A stretch of 64,000 nt of DNA from Fagopyrum homotropicum (taxonomy: Eukaryota; Streptophyta; Magnoliopsida; Caryophyllales; Polygonaceae), in the NCBI GenBank assembly GCA_033239125.1, contig BSWB01000004.1, forward strand, positions 80,938,501-81,002,500. Direction: 5' to 3'. Made by a program: the position numbers and the translations under genes. A model generated the notes under the pieces. The model was not told the origin of the DNA. It searched no databases and worked only from the letters and a program-made list of their open reading frames with translations. This document shows positions 46,719 through 58,666 of the stretch, in pieces (position 1 is the first letter of the stretch; every line of letters begins with the position of its first letter).

Positions 46719-46982
46719 AACGTGTATACATGAGAATAGATTCGTAATTATTATTGGTTTTGTTATGAAGGTGTCTTATCGTTTAATGTATTATTCGTAG
46801 TTATTGTTGGTTGAGTGGATTATTCATAGTTATTGTTGGATTCCTAATTATTATTATTATTCGTATTTATTATTAATTATGATATCTACTCTAAATCTCA
46901 ACCCTTAATACTCACCATCCAACGGTGTACGATTGTTCTCATGTATACACGTTAGGGCTGTTCTCATGGGAACCACACCCTA
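46719..46982. mobile_element. MITE copy 3, shorter
   Basis: Same body and orientation as copy 1. At the inner end of both terminal repeats, GAGAAC is replaced by GTATAC (CGTGTATACATGAG at the left, CATGTATACACG at the right), so the arms still pair. It replaces the end of the I LTR and its primer site. Confidence 0.75.
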
Positions 46983-47042
46983 TATATATATATACATATG
47001 GCATATATATAGCCTTATTAGTTTGGTGTGCATACCCCGCAG

Positions 47043-48390
47043 ATGGCTCGTACTAGAGCAATTTCTGTTGTGGGCCGGGGTAGAGGCAAATCACCTCTTC
47101 CTCGGGTAGTGATGGGACAGGGACTTGTTCACGCTGCTGATCCACCAGTGGCGGAAGATGTCCATGAGAATTTTGCTGAGAGTCTATTCAGATGATTCGG
47201 ATCGTGTCTCTATGAGGGGACCAGAGTTCCTCGCGTACATCAGACGAGTGGAGGAGGCTGTTAGAGCGGGTAGACGTGCCCTGGATCTACCAGCACATGA
47301 AGGATCTTCTAAGATGTCCTGGAGAGCTACTCAGGTGCCAATTATGCCGGCATGTGCTGCTGAGACTTATAGAGCTCCAGAGGAGTATAGAGGGCCTCGA
47401 CCAGACACTTCGTTGAAGGCATTCCATCAGCTGGGAGTACCACCTTTATCAGAGAAGGTGGGATTAGAGACGGAGGTCTAGATTGGACAAGTGGACTCAA
47501 CTCCTGAGTCTATTAGATGTCCAGAGGTAGTACAAACTCTATTCCTTGACTTTGCTCAACAGTGGTGGAGGACCATGCGGGGTCGAGCCACTAGCTATGA
47601 CGAGATGAGGAGCTTGATCAGAAAGCATTTTTGCCCTGCTTCATTGAGGAGGGAGAAACTACAAGACTTCGTGGAGGCAAACGTTGAGGATCTGCCGATA
47701 GCAAATGCAATCAGCCGCTTCGAAACGGATCTGACATTACTGGGTCCAGCTGCACCTTCAAAGGACCAACACGTGTATATGTTCTTCCGCCGACTGAGAG
47801 AGAGTACACGTTCTTACATGCATGGTTTTTCATTGTAAGTCTTTGACAAATTATCAGGACCGGGCCTCAGCTTATGAGCGTGAGCGGGCCAATCATAGGA
47901 TGACTTCTCAAACAGGACGGTCTTAGAAGAGACAACCGACTAGGCAAACCAATGGCGTTGGTGGAGCTTCAGCTTTTGGGCGGAGTCAGAGACGCCAGAC
48001 TTACCCCTCATCTGTAGCGGTTGTAGAGAAGGGAAGACAGTGTTTCAACTGTGGCGATCCTGGACATATACGATCAGAGTGTACGAAGCCGCTAGTAACT
48101 TGCTTCACTTGTGGCAAACCAAGTCATAAAGTTGCCTTTTGTAGGCAAGGTGCAGCTACATTGCAGTAGGGTCCTTCCCTTGCCAGTGTGGCAGGAGGTG
48201 GGAAGAGGCCACCTCAGCAGCAGATATAGGGACAATAGAGAGTCCTAGATCGTCCTTCTACTCAAGGATCTATTCCCGTGTCGAGTAGCGGTAGAGTTCG
48301 CGGTGGGAGTAGCACTGACACTGGAGGAGCTCATGGTAGATTTTATGAGTTGAGGACTGTAGAGGAGCCACCTACACCAGCTGCTACAGG
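47043..48390 (+). pseudogene. Gag of chromovirus I
   Basis: MARTRAISVVGRGRGKSPLP at 47043 matches the H gag start. Later frames read FLAYIRRVEEAVRAG, LKAFHQLGVPPLSEKVGLET, FAQQWWRTMRGRATSYDEMR, REKLQDFVEANVEDLPIANA and DQHVYMFFRRLRESTRSYMH. Two intact zinc knuckles lie near 48041-48150: CFNCGDPGHIRSEC and CFTCGKPSHKVAFC. Frameshifts and stops are frequent. Closest relative in the window is H. Confidence 0.88.
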
Positions 48391-49757
48391 TACCATTCTG
48401 ATTCATGGTTTACCTTTTTAGAGTTTTATTTGATACCGGTTCTGCGCATTCATTTATTTCTAATGTATGTGTCAAGCGTTTTGGTCTAGCTACGACAGAG
48501 GGGATACCCTTTGTAATAGGGTTACCTTATGGTAGTAGGGTCAGAGGTACCCTGGAGATACGTGATAGTGCCATTTGTTTAGGGACTCGTGTGTTGCTTG
48601 TAGACTTCTTTGTCATGCCGTTGGTGCATGAGGAAGTCATTTTGGGTATGGATTGGATGCGTAGACATTGTGCAGTATTAGATGTAAGAAGGAGGACTGT
48701 GACGGTCTCTACTGAGTTAGGTCATATAGAGGTCTTCCAAGGTTGGGACCTTGGGAAGACGGGCTATGTCATCATTGTTGTGTGTGCATCGAGATTGATC
48801 GCTCAGGGTTGTGAGGCCTTCTGGTGTTTTTCCATGAAGGATGGAGAGAGTCCAACATTGGAGGATATTCCAATCGTGTGTGAGTTCACATATGTGTTTG
48901 TTGATACGTCTAGTTTGCCGCCTCATAGGAGTGTGGACTTCAGCATCGAGTGGAGCCTAGTACGAGACCGATCTCGATGGCCCCATATCGTATGGCGCCT
49001 GTCAAGATGTTGGAGTTGAAGAAGCAATTCGAGGAGTTGGTTGAGAAGGTCTTCATCCGCCCTAGCGTATCCCACTGGGGAGCACCTATTCTCTTCGTTG
49101 AGATTGTGCATCGACGATAGAGAGCTGAACAAGGTGACCATCAAGAAAAAGTATCCACTACCCCGTATTGATGATTTGTAGGATCAACTTCAGGGAGTGA
49201 TTGTGTTCTCCAAGAAAGATCTGCGCTCAAAATATCACTAGTTGAGGGTCAGAGAGCAGGATGTGCATAAGACGACATTTCGGACCCTATATGGACACTA
49301 CGAGTTTAGAGTGATGCCATTTGGGCTTACGAATTTCCTAGAGGTCTTCATGGAGTTGATGAACAACATCTTCATAGATGAACTAGATCAGTTTGTGGTG
49401 GTCTTCATAGACGATGTCTTGGTGTACTCTTCTAGTAGGGAGGAACATGTAGGACACTTGAGGATTGTGATGTGAGTTCTGCAGGATAGAGAGTTGTACG
49501 CCAAGCTCTCTAAGTGCGATTTCTAGATGCCAGAGGTAGCGTTCTTGGGTCATATCGTCTCTGCCGAGGGGATCAAGGTTGATCCGGCGAAGATCGAGTT
49601 TGTAGCAGCGTGGATAACACTGACGAACGTCAAGGAAGTAAGTAGTTTCCTTGGCCTAGCCGGCTATTACCGATGCTTTGTGGAGGGATTTTTGGTGATT
49701 TCCCGTCGTCCACTTACGAGTCTGTTGAGGAAGACTACAAGATTTGTATGGTCCCAC
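48391..49757 (+). pseudogene. Protease and reverse transcriptase of chromovirus I
   Basis: Protease: VLFDTGSAHSFISNVCVKRF with the catalytic DTG, and VILGMDWMRRHCAVLD. The RT connector SPTLEDIPIVCEFTYVFVD leads to shifted frames with KVTIKKKYPLPRIDD, REQDVHKTTFRTLYGHYEFR, MPFGLTNF, the catalytic VVFIDDVLVYS, PEVAFLGHIVSAEGIKVDPA and SSFLGLAGYYRCFVEGF. The reading ends at TRFVWSH, where RNase H should begin. FIDD is the chromovirus form, unlike FMDD in the Athila-type copies. Confidence 0.9.
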
Positions 49758-50416
49758 TAGTTGAGTTCTCATACAACAATAACCGGCATGCATCGATTGA
49801 CATGGCCTCATATGAGGCACTGTATGGCCGTAGATGTCGTACACTGTTATGATGTGATGAGCCTAGCAGTATTAGTGGTTTCGCACCTAATCAGATTCAG
49901 GATGATGTGGGTCGAGTAGGACCGATCAGAGAGAGGATGCTAAATGCACAAAGTAGCCAGAAGTCATATGCAAACAAGAGGCGTCGACCTCTAGAGTTTA
50001 AAGTAGAAGCTCATGTCTGACTGAGAGTATCTCTGACGCGAGGTGTTAGGCGTTTTGGCATAAAGGGGAAGTTGAGTCCCCGATATGTCGGTCCTTTTGA
50101 GATACTCGATAGAGTTCGGAGAGAAGCGTACAAATTGGATTTACCTCCGAGGTTAGAGGGGGTTCACCCTGTGTTTCACGTGTCTCAGCTAAGGGAGTAT
50201 ATACTAGATCCGAGACACATTGTGTGTTATGATGATTTGGTGGTTGAGCCGGACCACACTTTTGTTGAGCATCCGATTGCAGTTCTAGAGCGAGGTATGA
50301 GACGCCTGCGTTCGAAGGATATTCTCATGATGAGGATACAGTGGTCGAGACGAGGACTTGATGAGGCTACATGGAAGACTGAGGATAGTATCCAGAGGAA
50401 CTATCCACCGTTTTAG
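49758..50416 (+). pseudogene. Integrase end of chromovirus I
   Basis: Directly after the RT comes LVEFSYNNNRHASI...YEALYGRRCRT, near the end of the integrase core, so RNase H and most of the integrase are deleted. The C-terminal part reads SPRYVGPFEILDRVRREAYK, HPVFHVSQLREYI, and a chromodomain-like end VLERGMRRLRSKDILMMRIQ with RGLDEATWKTED. It ends at TAG after NYPPF. No 3' LTR follows because G starts 50 bases later. Confidence 0.85.
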
Positions 50417-50465
50417 GCCGAGATAGATGCACTTGTAGGATCGACGAGTAGATCTTAGTGATATC

Positions 50466-52057
50466 TGTTTGCTCAAAAGTGTGCGTGACAAAGTCTTAAA
50501 TTTATATCTTGAACTAAGCAAAAGCAAACCTGCAATGTACGAATCAACTGTAGTATCGCAAGAAATTCCAAAGTCGAACTCAGGGATTAGGTGATAATAA
50601 ATTCAGTTCGAGTATCGTCTGACAAGTAGTAAAATCTTTTGTAAAGATGTAAAGAGACAAATGATTACAGGCATTCAAGTATCCGACTACGGCTTTGGAT
50701 TCAAGACGTTCTAAAGATCATAGGACAGAGTTGATGTTGCCAAGGTTATGTGTTTCGAAGAAAGGTATAATGTATGACGAAGTTCCACTACTCACTTATC
50801 CCGACTTAAAAGATCTCCACTTGAAGGATGTTGAGTCTCATCAAAAAGAGTACTAAAAGTAAGGTTTAACACTCAAACCACTCACTAAAACTCAAGGATG
50901 CGACTCTCGAAGGTAAAGGTGAAGAGCACACTCGAGCGTTAATAGAGGATACCCAAATCTTGTAAACGTTTGTAACCAAGCGAAGAATCAATGATGAAGT
51001 CTCTCCTCACACTTGGATAAGGGTTAACAAGGTTAAGCAAGGTTAGGATTTAGGCAAGGTTTAACTTTGGTTAAAGGATAAAGCATAAAGGTACGTCAGC
51101 CACGAAAAATCGCCCTGTTCTTGACCGAAAATCGGATCAATTTTCCTAGAGAACAACCCGATTTTCCGCAACTGCAAAGGTTAAATCTCAACTATCAGGG
51201 TCCAAAAGGTTAAACGAGTTCAGTCTATCATTATCTATGCCTCAATCATCAACTATTCTCCCTAGAATCACAAGTATTTTATCCAATCATTTTCATTTTT
51301 GAATCAAAATCAAGATTGAATAAAGAAAACCAAGAAAGAACCAACTTTGCATAAAACTTGACAATTCTTCAATACGTGTAATCAATCCTTCAATACTCCA
51401 ACAAAATCTCTTAAAGAACTCAATAGATTGTGTTCACAAACCATAATAACGAACAATAATCAAAGATCTCACAACTTTCTTGGATCTTCAAGAACTCTAT
51501 CTTCTTTCCGCAACTTCCTTTCTTTCCAAGAATGATCTCCAAAGATCTTTCCTCCACCGTCAATCTTTGATGATGTCCGACCTGCTCCTTCCCGTCTCCT
51601 AGCATTCCAAGATAACCCAAATTTGCTAATGGGCTGCAAGACATGTCCCCCTTATGGCCCAATGTTGTGGTCTTTTGAACATTATATTTTTTAGAAGGTA
51701 GAGGAGAAAAATCGGTCGATTTAGTAATAAATCACCCGATTTCCTTAACTGAGAGTGCATTCTTTTTGGCTCATTTTCCACTTTCTTGTGTGAATCTTCC
51801 ACGCACTTTCCTTTCTCCTCATTGCTCCACAATGGTCCTTCATGCTTCCTTATCATCCCAAGCTACTCCTTGCTCCATTATTGTTTCCAAATCCATTGTT
51901 TTCACCTACAAATCAATCAAAACTTCTCTCGACCTCTATTTCCGAAATATATGTGAAAGTAAGCTTAAAGGCAGACAAATCTCCTTAAATGCTTTTGAAA
52001 CCGGGGTAAAACATTCACAATATGCATAATTATAATGGTATATAATTCATGTCATCA
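50466..52057 (-). repeat. 3' LTR of non-autonomous element G
   Basis: 1592 bp, TGTTTGCTCA to ATGTCATCA. U5 block AACCTGCAATGTACGAATC near 50526 (degenerate). The word is AAAATCG-type: sites at 51107-51170 and 51711-51760. Dyad motifs are decayed beyond confident placing. The left flank is ATATC; the matching right copy is lost because the 5' LTR is truncated. Confidence 0.88.
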
Positions 52058-52096
52058 AAATACCCCATACTTCACTCTTGCTTGTCCCCAAGCAAG
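52058..52096 (-). other. Polypurine tract and hairpin of G
   Basis: Sense AAGTATGGGGTATTT next to the LTR. Hairpin CTTGCTTG-GGGA-CAAGCAAG at 52077-52096. Confidence 0.8.
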
Positions 52097-53794
52097 GTTC
52101 ATATCTAGCACACAAGATGTCATGGATTATATGATGCGAAAAACTCAAAAACCTTTTGAACTGTGCTACTTCTTTTGGATCACCTTCAAAGTAATGTTTC
52201 AAGGCATAGGAAAACAAAGTATGCATCAATAATAACCGTACCATGGACAAACCATCATATCTTACTCAAAGGCATGTATAAGAAACATGATAAATATGTA
52301 GAGATATTCAAAGTCAAACAAAATCTAAGCCATGAATTCTTAACCACGTGCACTATGGTCTTAAGGTCTTCCAATCATAAAGAGGCCAAAGAAACGTGTT
52401 AAGGGTGGGGAATTTTAAGGTAATGTGGTGTTAATCTGGCAAAGAGAAACAACACAAAAAGAGCATTACGAACATAATTCCACCAACACATGCTTTGCAT
52501 GTAAAATTTCTTTCCTTTTACTTTACTTTTTTAGAGTATGGACAGTGGTGCACAAAAACCGAAGCCTAGGAAATCAACTATTCTCAATTTTTTGAGATGC
52601 CTCAAACCCTTGATGCATATACCATATACCGTTAGGACTGTCGTTCATTCGGACTTTGGCAAGACACAAACACCGGCTATGTGAATGGTGCCGAGTTACC
52701 ATCTTCATGTTCAAAGTCCCCAACCTATTTTGCTAAATTTTCACTTAACACTTTTACAAAGGCCCTCCCACATCAAAAATGCCTTACCTTACCCACTTAT
52801 CCTAATTCCCGAATGGTCAACAAGGAGGATATTATTTCATTGAGGTGTAAGCATGAACAAGATGTGAAAGAGAAGAGGCGAATTGCCTTAGTAATTCCAT
52901 CATGAAGCATAAGAACTTATAATATAGCTTCGATCATTATTTCATTTTCCTATCAAGGCATCAACATCATATAAATCATACATGAATTCAAGAAAGGCAA
53001 TCAAATTCATACATGCTACCATTAAAATCTTAACATAACTAAGTTGTCTTTTGCCTTTTCCCATCACAATCATCATCATAGAGGTCATTTCCATCATAAT
53101 AAGAATTTTTTTTCTTTTTCACAAATTTTTGAAAGCAACATGCAATGAAATTCTAATGTCATGACGGAAATGTGTAGCAAGAATTATTACAGACCAAGTT
53201 CATAAAGTGCAATGTAGAGTACACAAATGTGCAACAATATGAAAGAGATTGCAAGTACCCCTACCCCATACTTAACCTTCCCATTGTCCCCAATGTGACA
53301 AGTCAAGCATAAGATGGAGAAAAATACATACAATATAAAATGAAGTGGAATCTCAATCATCAGCTGAGAAGGCTTTATATAGTGACGACATTTTTCGAAG
53401 AAAATCGACCGATTTTTGGGTAAATTTTTTCATCGGTCCGATTTCTACTATTTTTGCTCACTATGGCAGAAAATCGACCAATTTTTTCGGAGGGGGGTCG
53501 ATTTTTTGGTCAAATTTTCTTTCAGAGAAGGAAAATCGATCTGCTCTAAAGCCTTCATGCCCCAAAATTGACCGATTTACTTATGGTAAAGTCGATTTAT
53601 CACCCCTTGCTTCTTGAAAATGTCCCTAAGTACACTTGCATCAAATTCTCCACCAATTCTTCAAGGTTGTACCTAGTTCCTGCAATTTATGACACAAACA
53701 AACCGAGAGCGCATCAAGGAAAAACAAAAACAAAGAAAACTACGCTAACAAACCTAAGCTACATTATAGAAAAAGGGAAAAATATAGAAATACC
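52097..53794 (-). other. 3' untranslated region of G
   Basis: No supported gene. The shared block is at 52652-52700, 595 bases from the LTR. A strong word cluster runs through 53395-53600: AAAATCGACCGATTTT at 53401-53416, then at least six half-sites. A CATTGTCCCCAATG dyad near 53282 matches those in C and D. Confidence 0.7.
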
Positions 53795-53834
53795 GTGGGT
53801 TGCATCCCAAAAAGCGCTTTGTTTAAAGTTTTTA
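53795..53834 (-). other. Tandem hairpin element of G (decayed)
   Basis: Hairpin 2 at 53795-53810 keeps TTGGG-ATGCAA-CCCAC with a 4-bp core stem. Hairpin 1 (53815-53834) is weak, with likely C-to-T damage. AAGCGCTTT lies between. It starts 24 bases after the ORF stop. Confidence 0.55.
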
Positions 53835-53858
53835 GAAAGACCTTACTCCATAGATGAT

Positions 53859-54934
53859 TCAATGTACTTCGAACATCTTTGATTGCTCATCAAATCCATC
53901 ATTAAACTCTTCAAAAAATATTCCGGTTCCTAATTTTTCAAGCAAATGGTAGGATCCCCCACGTACAAGCTTGTACGATTTGGTTCTCATTGGAATCCTA
54001 CCTTTCTTATTATTCCTCCATGGGACATAACTCAGCTTTGCGTCCCATCCTTTTGTAGATCGAGAAAACAGCTTCTCGAGAATTCTAGTAGCTTCCCCAT
54101 CTTTAGCTTGGGGATAGTACAAGGTCCTTAGCATGTGAGGGACTCCATACTTGAACATGAAACAACTATTGGCATTTGCGTCGATGCGCTTGCAAAATTT
54201 ACTCGTAGTCCAAGGAGCATCTACTTCCAACAAATTTAATGGAGGTTTCATCTTAACCTTAGGGGGTTCCTTTGGTAGAGTCCTCCAACTTTTCGGTGCT
54301 TGCTTGGAGAAATATAGAACTTTAAAGGGAGTAAGAGCATGTACCTTGTAAAGTTCTTCAAGGCTTGGGACAAGTTTCATGTTGGGATGATGATCCACAT
54401 ATGAAATATCTCCCAACTCACCTGGATCCTCCTCAACTTCGGCCACACTTTTAGTAATTTGGCCAAGGTTCTCCACATTCTCTTTCTCTTCCAACTCAAC
54501 TGATTCTTCTTCCACCTCGACCACAGTTATAACAATTGGGTCGAGGTATTCCACACCTTCCTTCAGTGAGGACTACAAGAGAAGGTTTGGGATCAGCAGG
54601 AAGAGTGCTCAAACCTTGTAGTTGTTCCTTGTACACTTCTTCCAGCTTATCTTTGTTAGCATAGAAAAACTTGTTTTCGAGGTCGTCTACCCTCTTCAAC
54701 TATTTCTCGCACTTTGATTTAATAGAATCTTCAGGAGGTTGCTTTATAAACCTTTTGAGGGATAAGCAGCTTATCCTAATACACAAGCTCATCCTCAATG
54801 ACTTCTTCACGTTCTCTGTCGGCAAACCAATGGAAGTCGTACTTCTCTTTGATGTATTCGTAATGATCCGCTCTAGCTATTTACCTCGCTATCCATATTG
54901 GATCGAAAATAAGCTCATAGCTCCTAGCAACCAT
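53859..54934 (-). pseudogene. ORF of unknown function in non-autonomous element G
   Basis: MVARSYELIFDPIWIAR opens at 54934, about 130 bases after the primer site. It continues past stops with EYIKEKYDFHWFADREREEV, a coiled-coil-like KRVDDLENKFFYANKDKLEE, one frameshift near 54550, an acidic Val/Glu-rich part (VVEVEEESVELEEKENVEN), LPKEPPKVKMKPPLNLLEVD, APWTTSKFCKRIDANANSCF and MFKYGVPHMLRTLYYPQAKD, then a Lys/Trp-rich C-terminus. The KYGV-P-M...YY-Q-GE pattern and the RVDDLE/KMDDLE coil align with the ORF of C. It holds the place of gag-pol. Function unknown. Confidence 0.65.
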
Positions 54935-55066
54935 TGGTGGCCTTCAAAGGTTAGAGACCCATAGAGAGGAAAACAATACTACAAAGGCACTCAAGCAGAA
55001 TGATCAATAGCAAAATCATAAGCTCCCAAGCCAAACAACCGAAAACAAAATTTGGTCTAGACCAAA

Positions 55067-55084
55067 TCCCCCAAAACGGCGCTA
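55067..55084 (-). other. Primer-binding site of G (tRNA-Asp, degenerate)
   Basis: Plus strand TCCCCCAAAACGGCGCTA, about four changes from the exact match, followed by the usual AAAACT spacer and the LTR. Confidence 0.8.
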
Positions 55085-55090
55085 AAAACT

Positions 55091-55412
55091 TGTTCGCTCA
55101 ATAGTGTGCGTGAAAAAGTCTTAAATTTATATATAGAACTAAGCAAAAGCGAACCCGCAGTGTACGGATCAGCTGTAGTATCGCATGAAATTCCAGAGTC
55201 GAACTTAGGGATTTGGTGAGAATAAATTTAGTTCAAATATCGTCTAGCAAGAAGTACAAGCTCTTGTAAAGATGTTTAGAGACAAATGATTCCACGGATT
55301 CAAGTATCCGACTGCGGCTTTCGATTGAAGACATTATAAAGATCATAGGACAAAGTTGATGTTGCCAAGGTTATGTGTTTCAAAGAAAGGAATGATGTAC
55401 GGCAAAGCCACT
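55091..55412 (-). repeat. 5' LTR of G, truncated
   Basis: Starts TGTTCGCTCAATAGTGTG and follows the 3' LTR up to about 55412 (ATGATGTACGGCAAAGCCACT), then changes abruptly to Athila RT sequence. About 1270 bp of the LTR are gone. Confidence 0.85.
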
Positions 55413-56728
55413 ATAACCATCTAAATAGCAAAAATGGGAGTGTTGGGCTAACCGTTCGATCATTTGATCGATGAATGGAAGAGGGAAATGGTCCTTTCTT
55501 GTGGCCAAATTCAGCTTCCTATAGTCAATTCACACCCTCCAGCCCGTAACGGTCCTAGTAGGAATAAACTCGTTGTTCTTATTTGACACAACGGTCATCC
55601 CACCCTTCTTGGGAACTACATGCACCAGACTGACCCATTTGCTATCCGATATGGGAAATATGATACCTGCATCAAGCAACTTAAGAATATCCTTCTTCAC
55701 AACCTCTTTCATGATCGGATTTAACCGTCTTTGAGGTTCCCGTGAAGTCTTGTGATCATCTTCCATTAATATCTTATACATACAAAGAGAAGGCTTAATA
55801 CCAACAAGATCATCAATAGTGTAACCCAATGCCTTTCTATGTTTCCTCAACACATGCATCAATTTAGACAACTCATATTCAGAAAGTGAAGCACTAACAA
55901 CGACGGGATAAGTAGAATCCGGACCAAGGAAAGCATAAAGTGAGTCGGGAGTGGTTTAAGTTCTAAGACAAGAGGTGCTTTCGGTGGTGGATCTGTACCT
56001 TCTCTCTCCAGTGAAGAGGACTTAGACCGAAGTGTTGGACTGATGTGATTCTCAATTGACTTCATCTTGCTTGTTGTCTCGGTCGTGGTCCGAGATGATG
56101 GACCGAGGTGCTCTTCAGAGATGGTCACCTCGCTTGCTCCGGAAACTGTCTCGGTCGAGATACTGGAACTGGGACCGAAACCTAATGTGCTTTTCTTCTC
56201 CTGAATCAGTTTATCGAATCTAGCTCATGGATATGCTTCCAACGTTTCTAAGGTTCGTACATCTGCATCACACAAAACTTCTATACCTTCCTCCATCATA
56301 CTAAAACTCAAAACTTTCTCAAGAGGATCTTTAACAAGGATAGAGCTCACTAATTCTCGAGAATCTTCTTCATCTTAGATGTTTAAGATATCATCTTCCA
56401 AAGGCTTTCCCTTCATTGTATCCAAATGTGCAAACTCCACATGATCGTCACCAATGCTGAATTTCAACTTGGCGTTCTTACAATCAACATTGCAACCCGA
56501 TGTTGCTAGAAATGGTCTTCCGAGAATGATAGGAGTGGGATAATCTGCGGGAATGTTCAACAAAACAAAGCCTATAGGTATGCATAAATTACCTAACTTG
56601 ACGGGAACGTCCTCCAAGATTCCAACGGTGCGGGTAATGGAATGATCCGCCATGTATAACGTCATCTTCACGGGCTTTGGGTCTCGAAGCCCGATCTTCT
56701 CACAAACTGCTAGAGGAATGATGCTCAT
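55413..56728 (-). pseudogene. Athila-type protease-RT fragment (element K)
   Basis: Sense order: protease from MSIIPLAVCEKIGLRDPKPV through VGILEDVPVKLGN and ILGRPFLATSGCNVDC, then the linker with word copies TCTCGGTCGAGA and ACCGAGGTG at 56080-56170. The RT N-terminal part follows: LGYTIDDLVGIKPSLCMYKI, PKKGGMTVVSNKNNEFIPTR and LERLAQHSHF-like sequence at the cut. Both ends are non-homologous junctions (G's LTR at 55412, J at about 56728). Same family group as A and D, since linker words and protein are close. Confidence 0.88.
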
Positions 56729-57390
56729 CTCGAAGGCCCCATATCGCATGGCGCTTGTCGAGATGTTGGAGCTGAAGAAGCAACTCGAGGAGTTGGCTGA
56801 GAAGGGCTTCATTCGCCCTAGCGTTTCACCATGGGGTGCACATGTCCTCTTCGTGTGAAAGAATGACGGATCGTTGAGACTGTGTATTGATTATTGAGAG
56901 CTGAACAAGGTGACCATCAAGAACAGGTATCCACTGCCTCGTATTGATGATCTACTTGATCAGCTTCAGGGAGTGACAATTTTTTCCTGGATTAATTTGC
57001 GTTCAGGATATCACCAACTGAGGGTGAGAGAGCAGGACGTGCACATGACGGCATTTCGTACCCATTATGGACACTACAAGTTTGTAGTGATGCCATTCGG
57101 GCTGACGAATGTCCCAACAGTCTTCATGGATTTGATGAACAGTATTTTCATCGACTTCCATGATCAGTTTGTGGTAGTCTTCATTGATGACATTTTGGTA
57201 TACTCTCATAGCAGAGAGGAGCATGTCGGTCATCTGAGGACAATTTTGCAGATTCTGAGGGATAGAGAGTTGTATGCCAAGGTCTCTAAGTGCGAGTTTT
57301 AGATGTCTTAGGGTGCTTCTCTTGGACACATCGTCGCCGCAGACGGGATTGTGGTAGATCCGGCGAATTTCGAGTCTGTTGCTGCATGGA
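56729..57390 (+). pseudogene. Chromovirus RT fragment (element J)
   Basis: APYRMALVEMLELKKQLEEL and GFIRPSVSPWGAHVLFV, then LNKVTIKNRYPLPRIDDLLD, REQDVHMTAFRTHYGHYKFV, MPFGLTNVPTVFMDLMN and the catalytic VVFIDDILVYS, ending ESVAAWMT. It resembles the RT of I but is better preserved. A few stops are present. The left side is fused to K in mid-protease; the right side is interrupted by LTR N. Confidence 0.9.
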
Positions 57391-58666
57391 TGACTGAAGG
57401 TATTTCTATGGTCGTCTATAACCAATCAAAAGTAAATCCCGACTTAGCACTAAGAACAAGTATAGTGTTTAAGTAAGGGTCGAAACCAAGAGAGTTGAGT
57501 TAGATGTAATTATCGACTATAATGACAAGTGACACAAAACGGGGGGGGGGGGGGGGGGGTTGGTTGAATTGTTTCACAAAAACAAATGAAAACGATTAAT
57601 GCGACAAGTAAGACAATAATGGGTGAATCTACACTAGGTTGATTCTAAGCATGCAATTGCTACTTTGGTGTATTCCTTTTACAAGTTTTTAAGTAATCTC
57701 CCGTCTCGATCGTACATATGTGTTGAGCCAACCGGCATCAACACAACTTAACCTATTAAAGTTCCGTAAACCTACAAGAACAAATAATAAGTTAGCATTC
57801 AAAAAAAGACAAGGGGATATAAAGAGAAGATTAAAACCGTTAAACTTATCTTTATATTTGTGTTCCTTTTCTTTGAGTAATTACAACCCGTTGTTACTTA
57901 AAGTTGCTACTAGATTAAAGACCCGAACCCGGAACCTATTAATCCTAGTTGTTTACATGCACTTTAGAACCTAAGGTGATCAATCTCAAGTAATAATTAA
58001 CATGCAATTAAACAATGAAGATCAAGGAAACACAAAGCATTACTAAATAAAAACTTATATTAAAAGAACTTACAACCAAAGTAACAAAGCAGCTTCAAAC
58101 CAACCCAATGTAGCAAGGGAGTTAGCAACTCATTACAATGGAAAAACTCAAGTCTAAAATGGATTTTGTGAGGAAAAGCATGGGTGATTCTAGCAACCAG
58201 CCATGTATTATTTATACTACAAAAGACACTTAATTAGGAGTAAATAGCTGGCCTAAAACAACCATCTTTAATGCCATAAAGGTGGTGTAAACAGCCAGAG
58301 TAAAGCTTCTGGCGTTAAACCGCAGAGGCGGCCTTCAGGACCCGCAGGGGCGGTTTAGGCAAAATCGGTTGATCTTCTTCATAACCGCTGGGGCAGCTAA
58401 ACAGCTCCGCCGGAACAGTTCTTTAATGTACTTCAACATCTGACCTTTCGCCTTCCTGATGTTTCTGATGTCAAGGCGCAGGGGCGCCTCAAGGCCAACG
58501 CAGGGGCGGTGACATAGACTCTTTGCCTTCCAACTCCCAAGGCGAGGAGCAGGCAGGGCGTAGTGGGAGGCGCAGGGGAGCTGGCCTTCGTCTTGTCAAG
58601 GCAAGTCACCGCAGGGGCACCGATGGGTGGGCAGCGGCGGTGACCTGCAATCTTGGCCGGCGCTGG
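57391..58666 (-). repeat. B-type LTR, truncated (element N)
   Basis: TGACTGAAGGTATTTC at 57391 is the inverted end of the B LTR (13257 backwards). The match runs with small changes to about B position 12000. Sense TATAAATA is at about 58209-58216. Words CCGCAGGGGCGG and relatives lie at 58320-58655. The rest is cut off by element F at 58667. It may be solo or part of a longer copy outside the window. Confidence 0.88.
57541..57559 (+). repeat. Run of 19 G in LTR N
   Basis: The homologous site in B (about 13091-13096) has six C. The run is expanded threefold, or it is a sequencing or assembly artefact. Confidence 0.8.
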
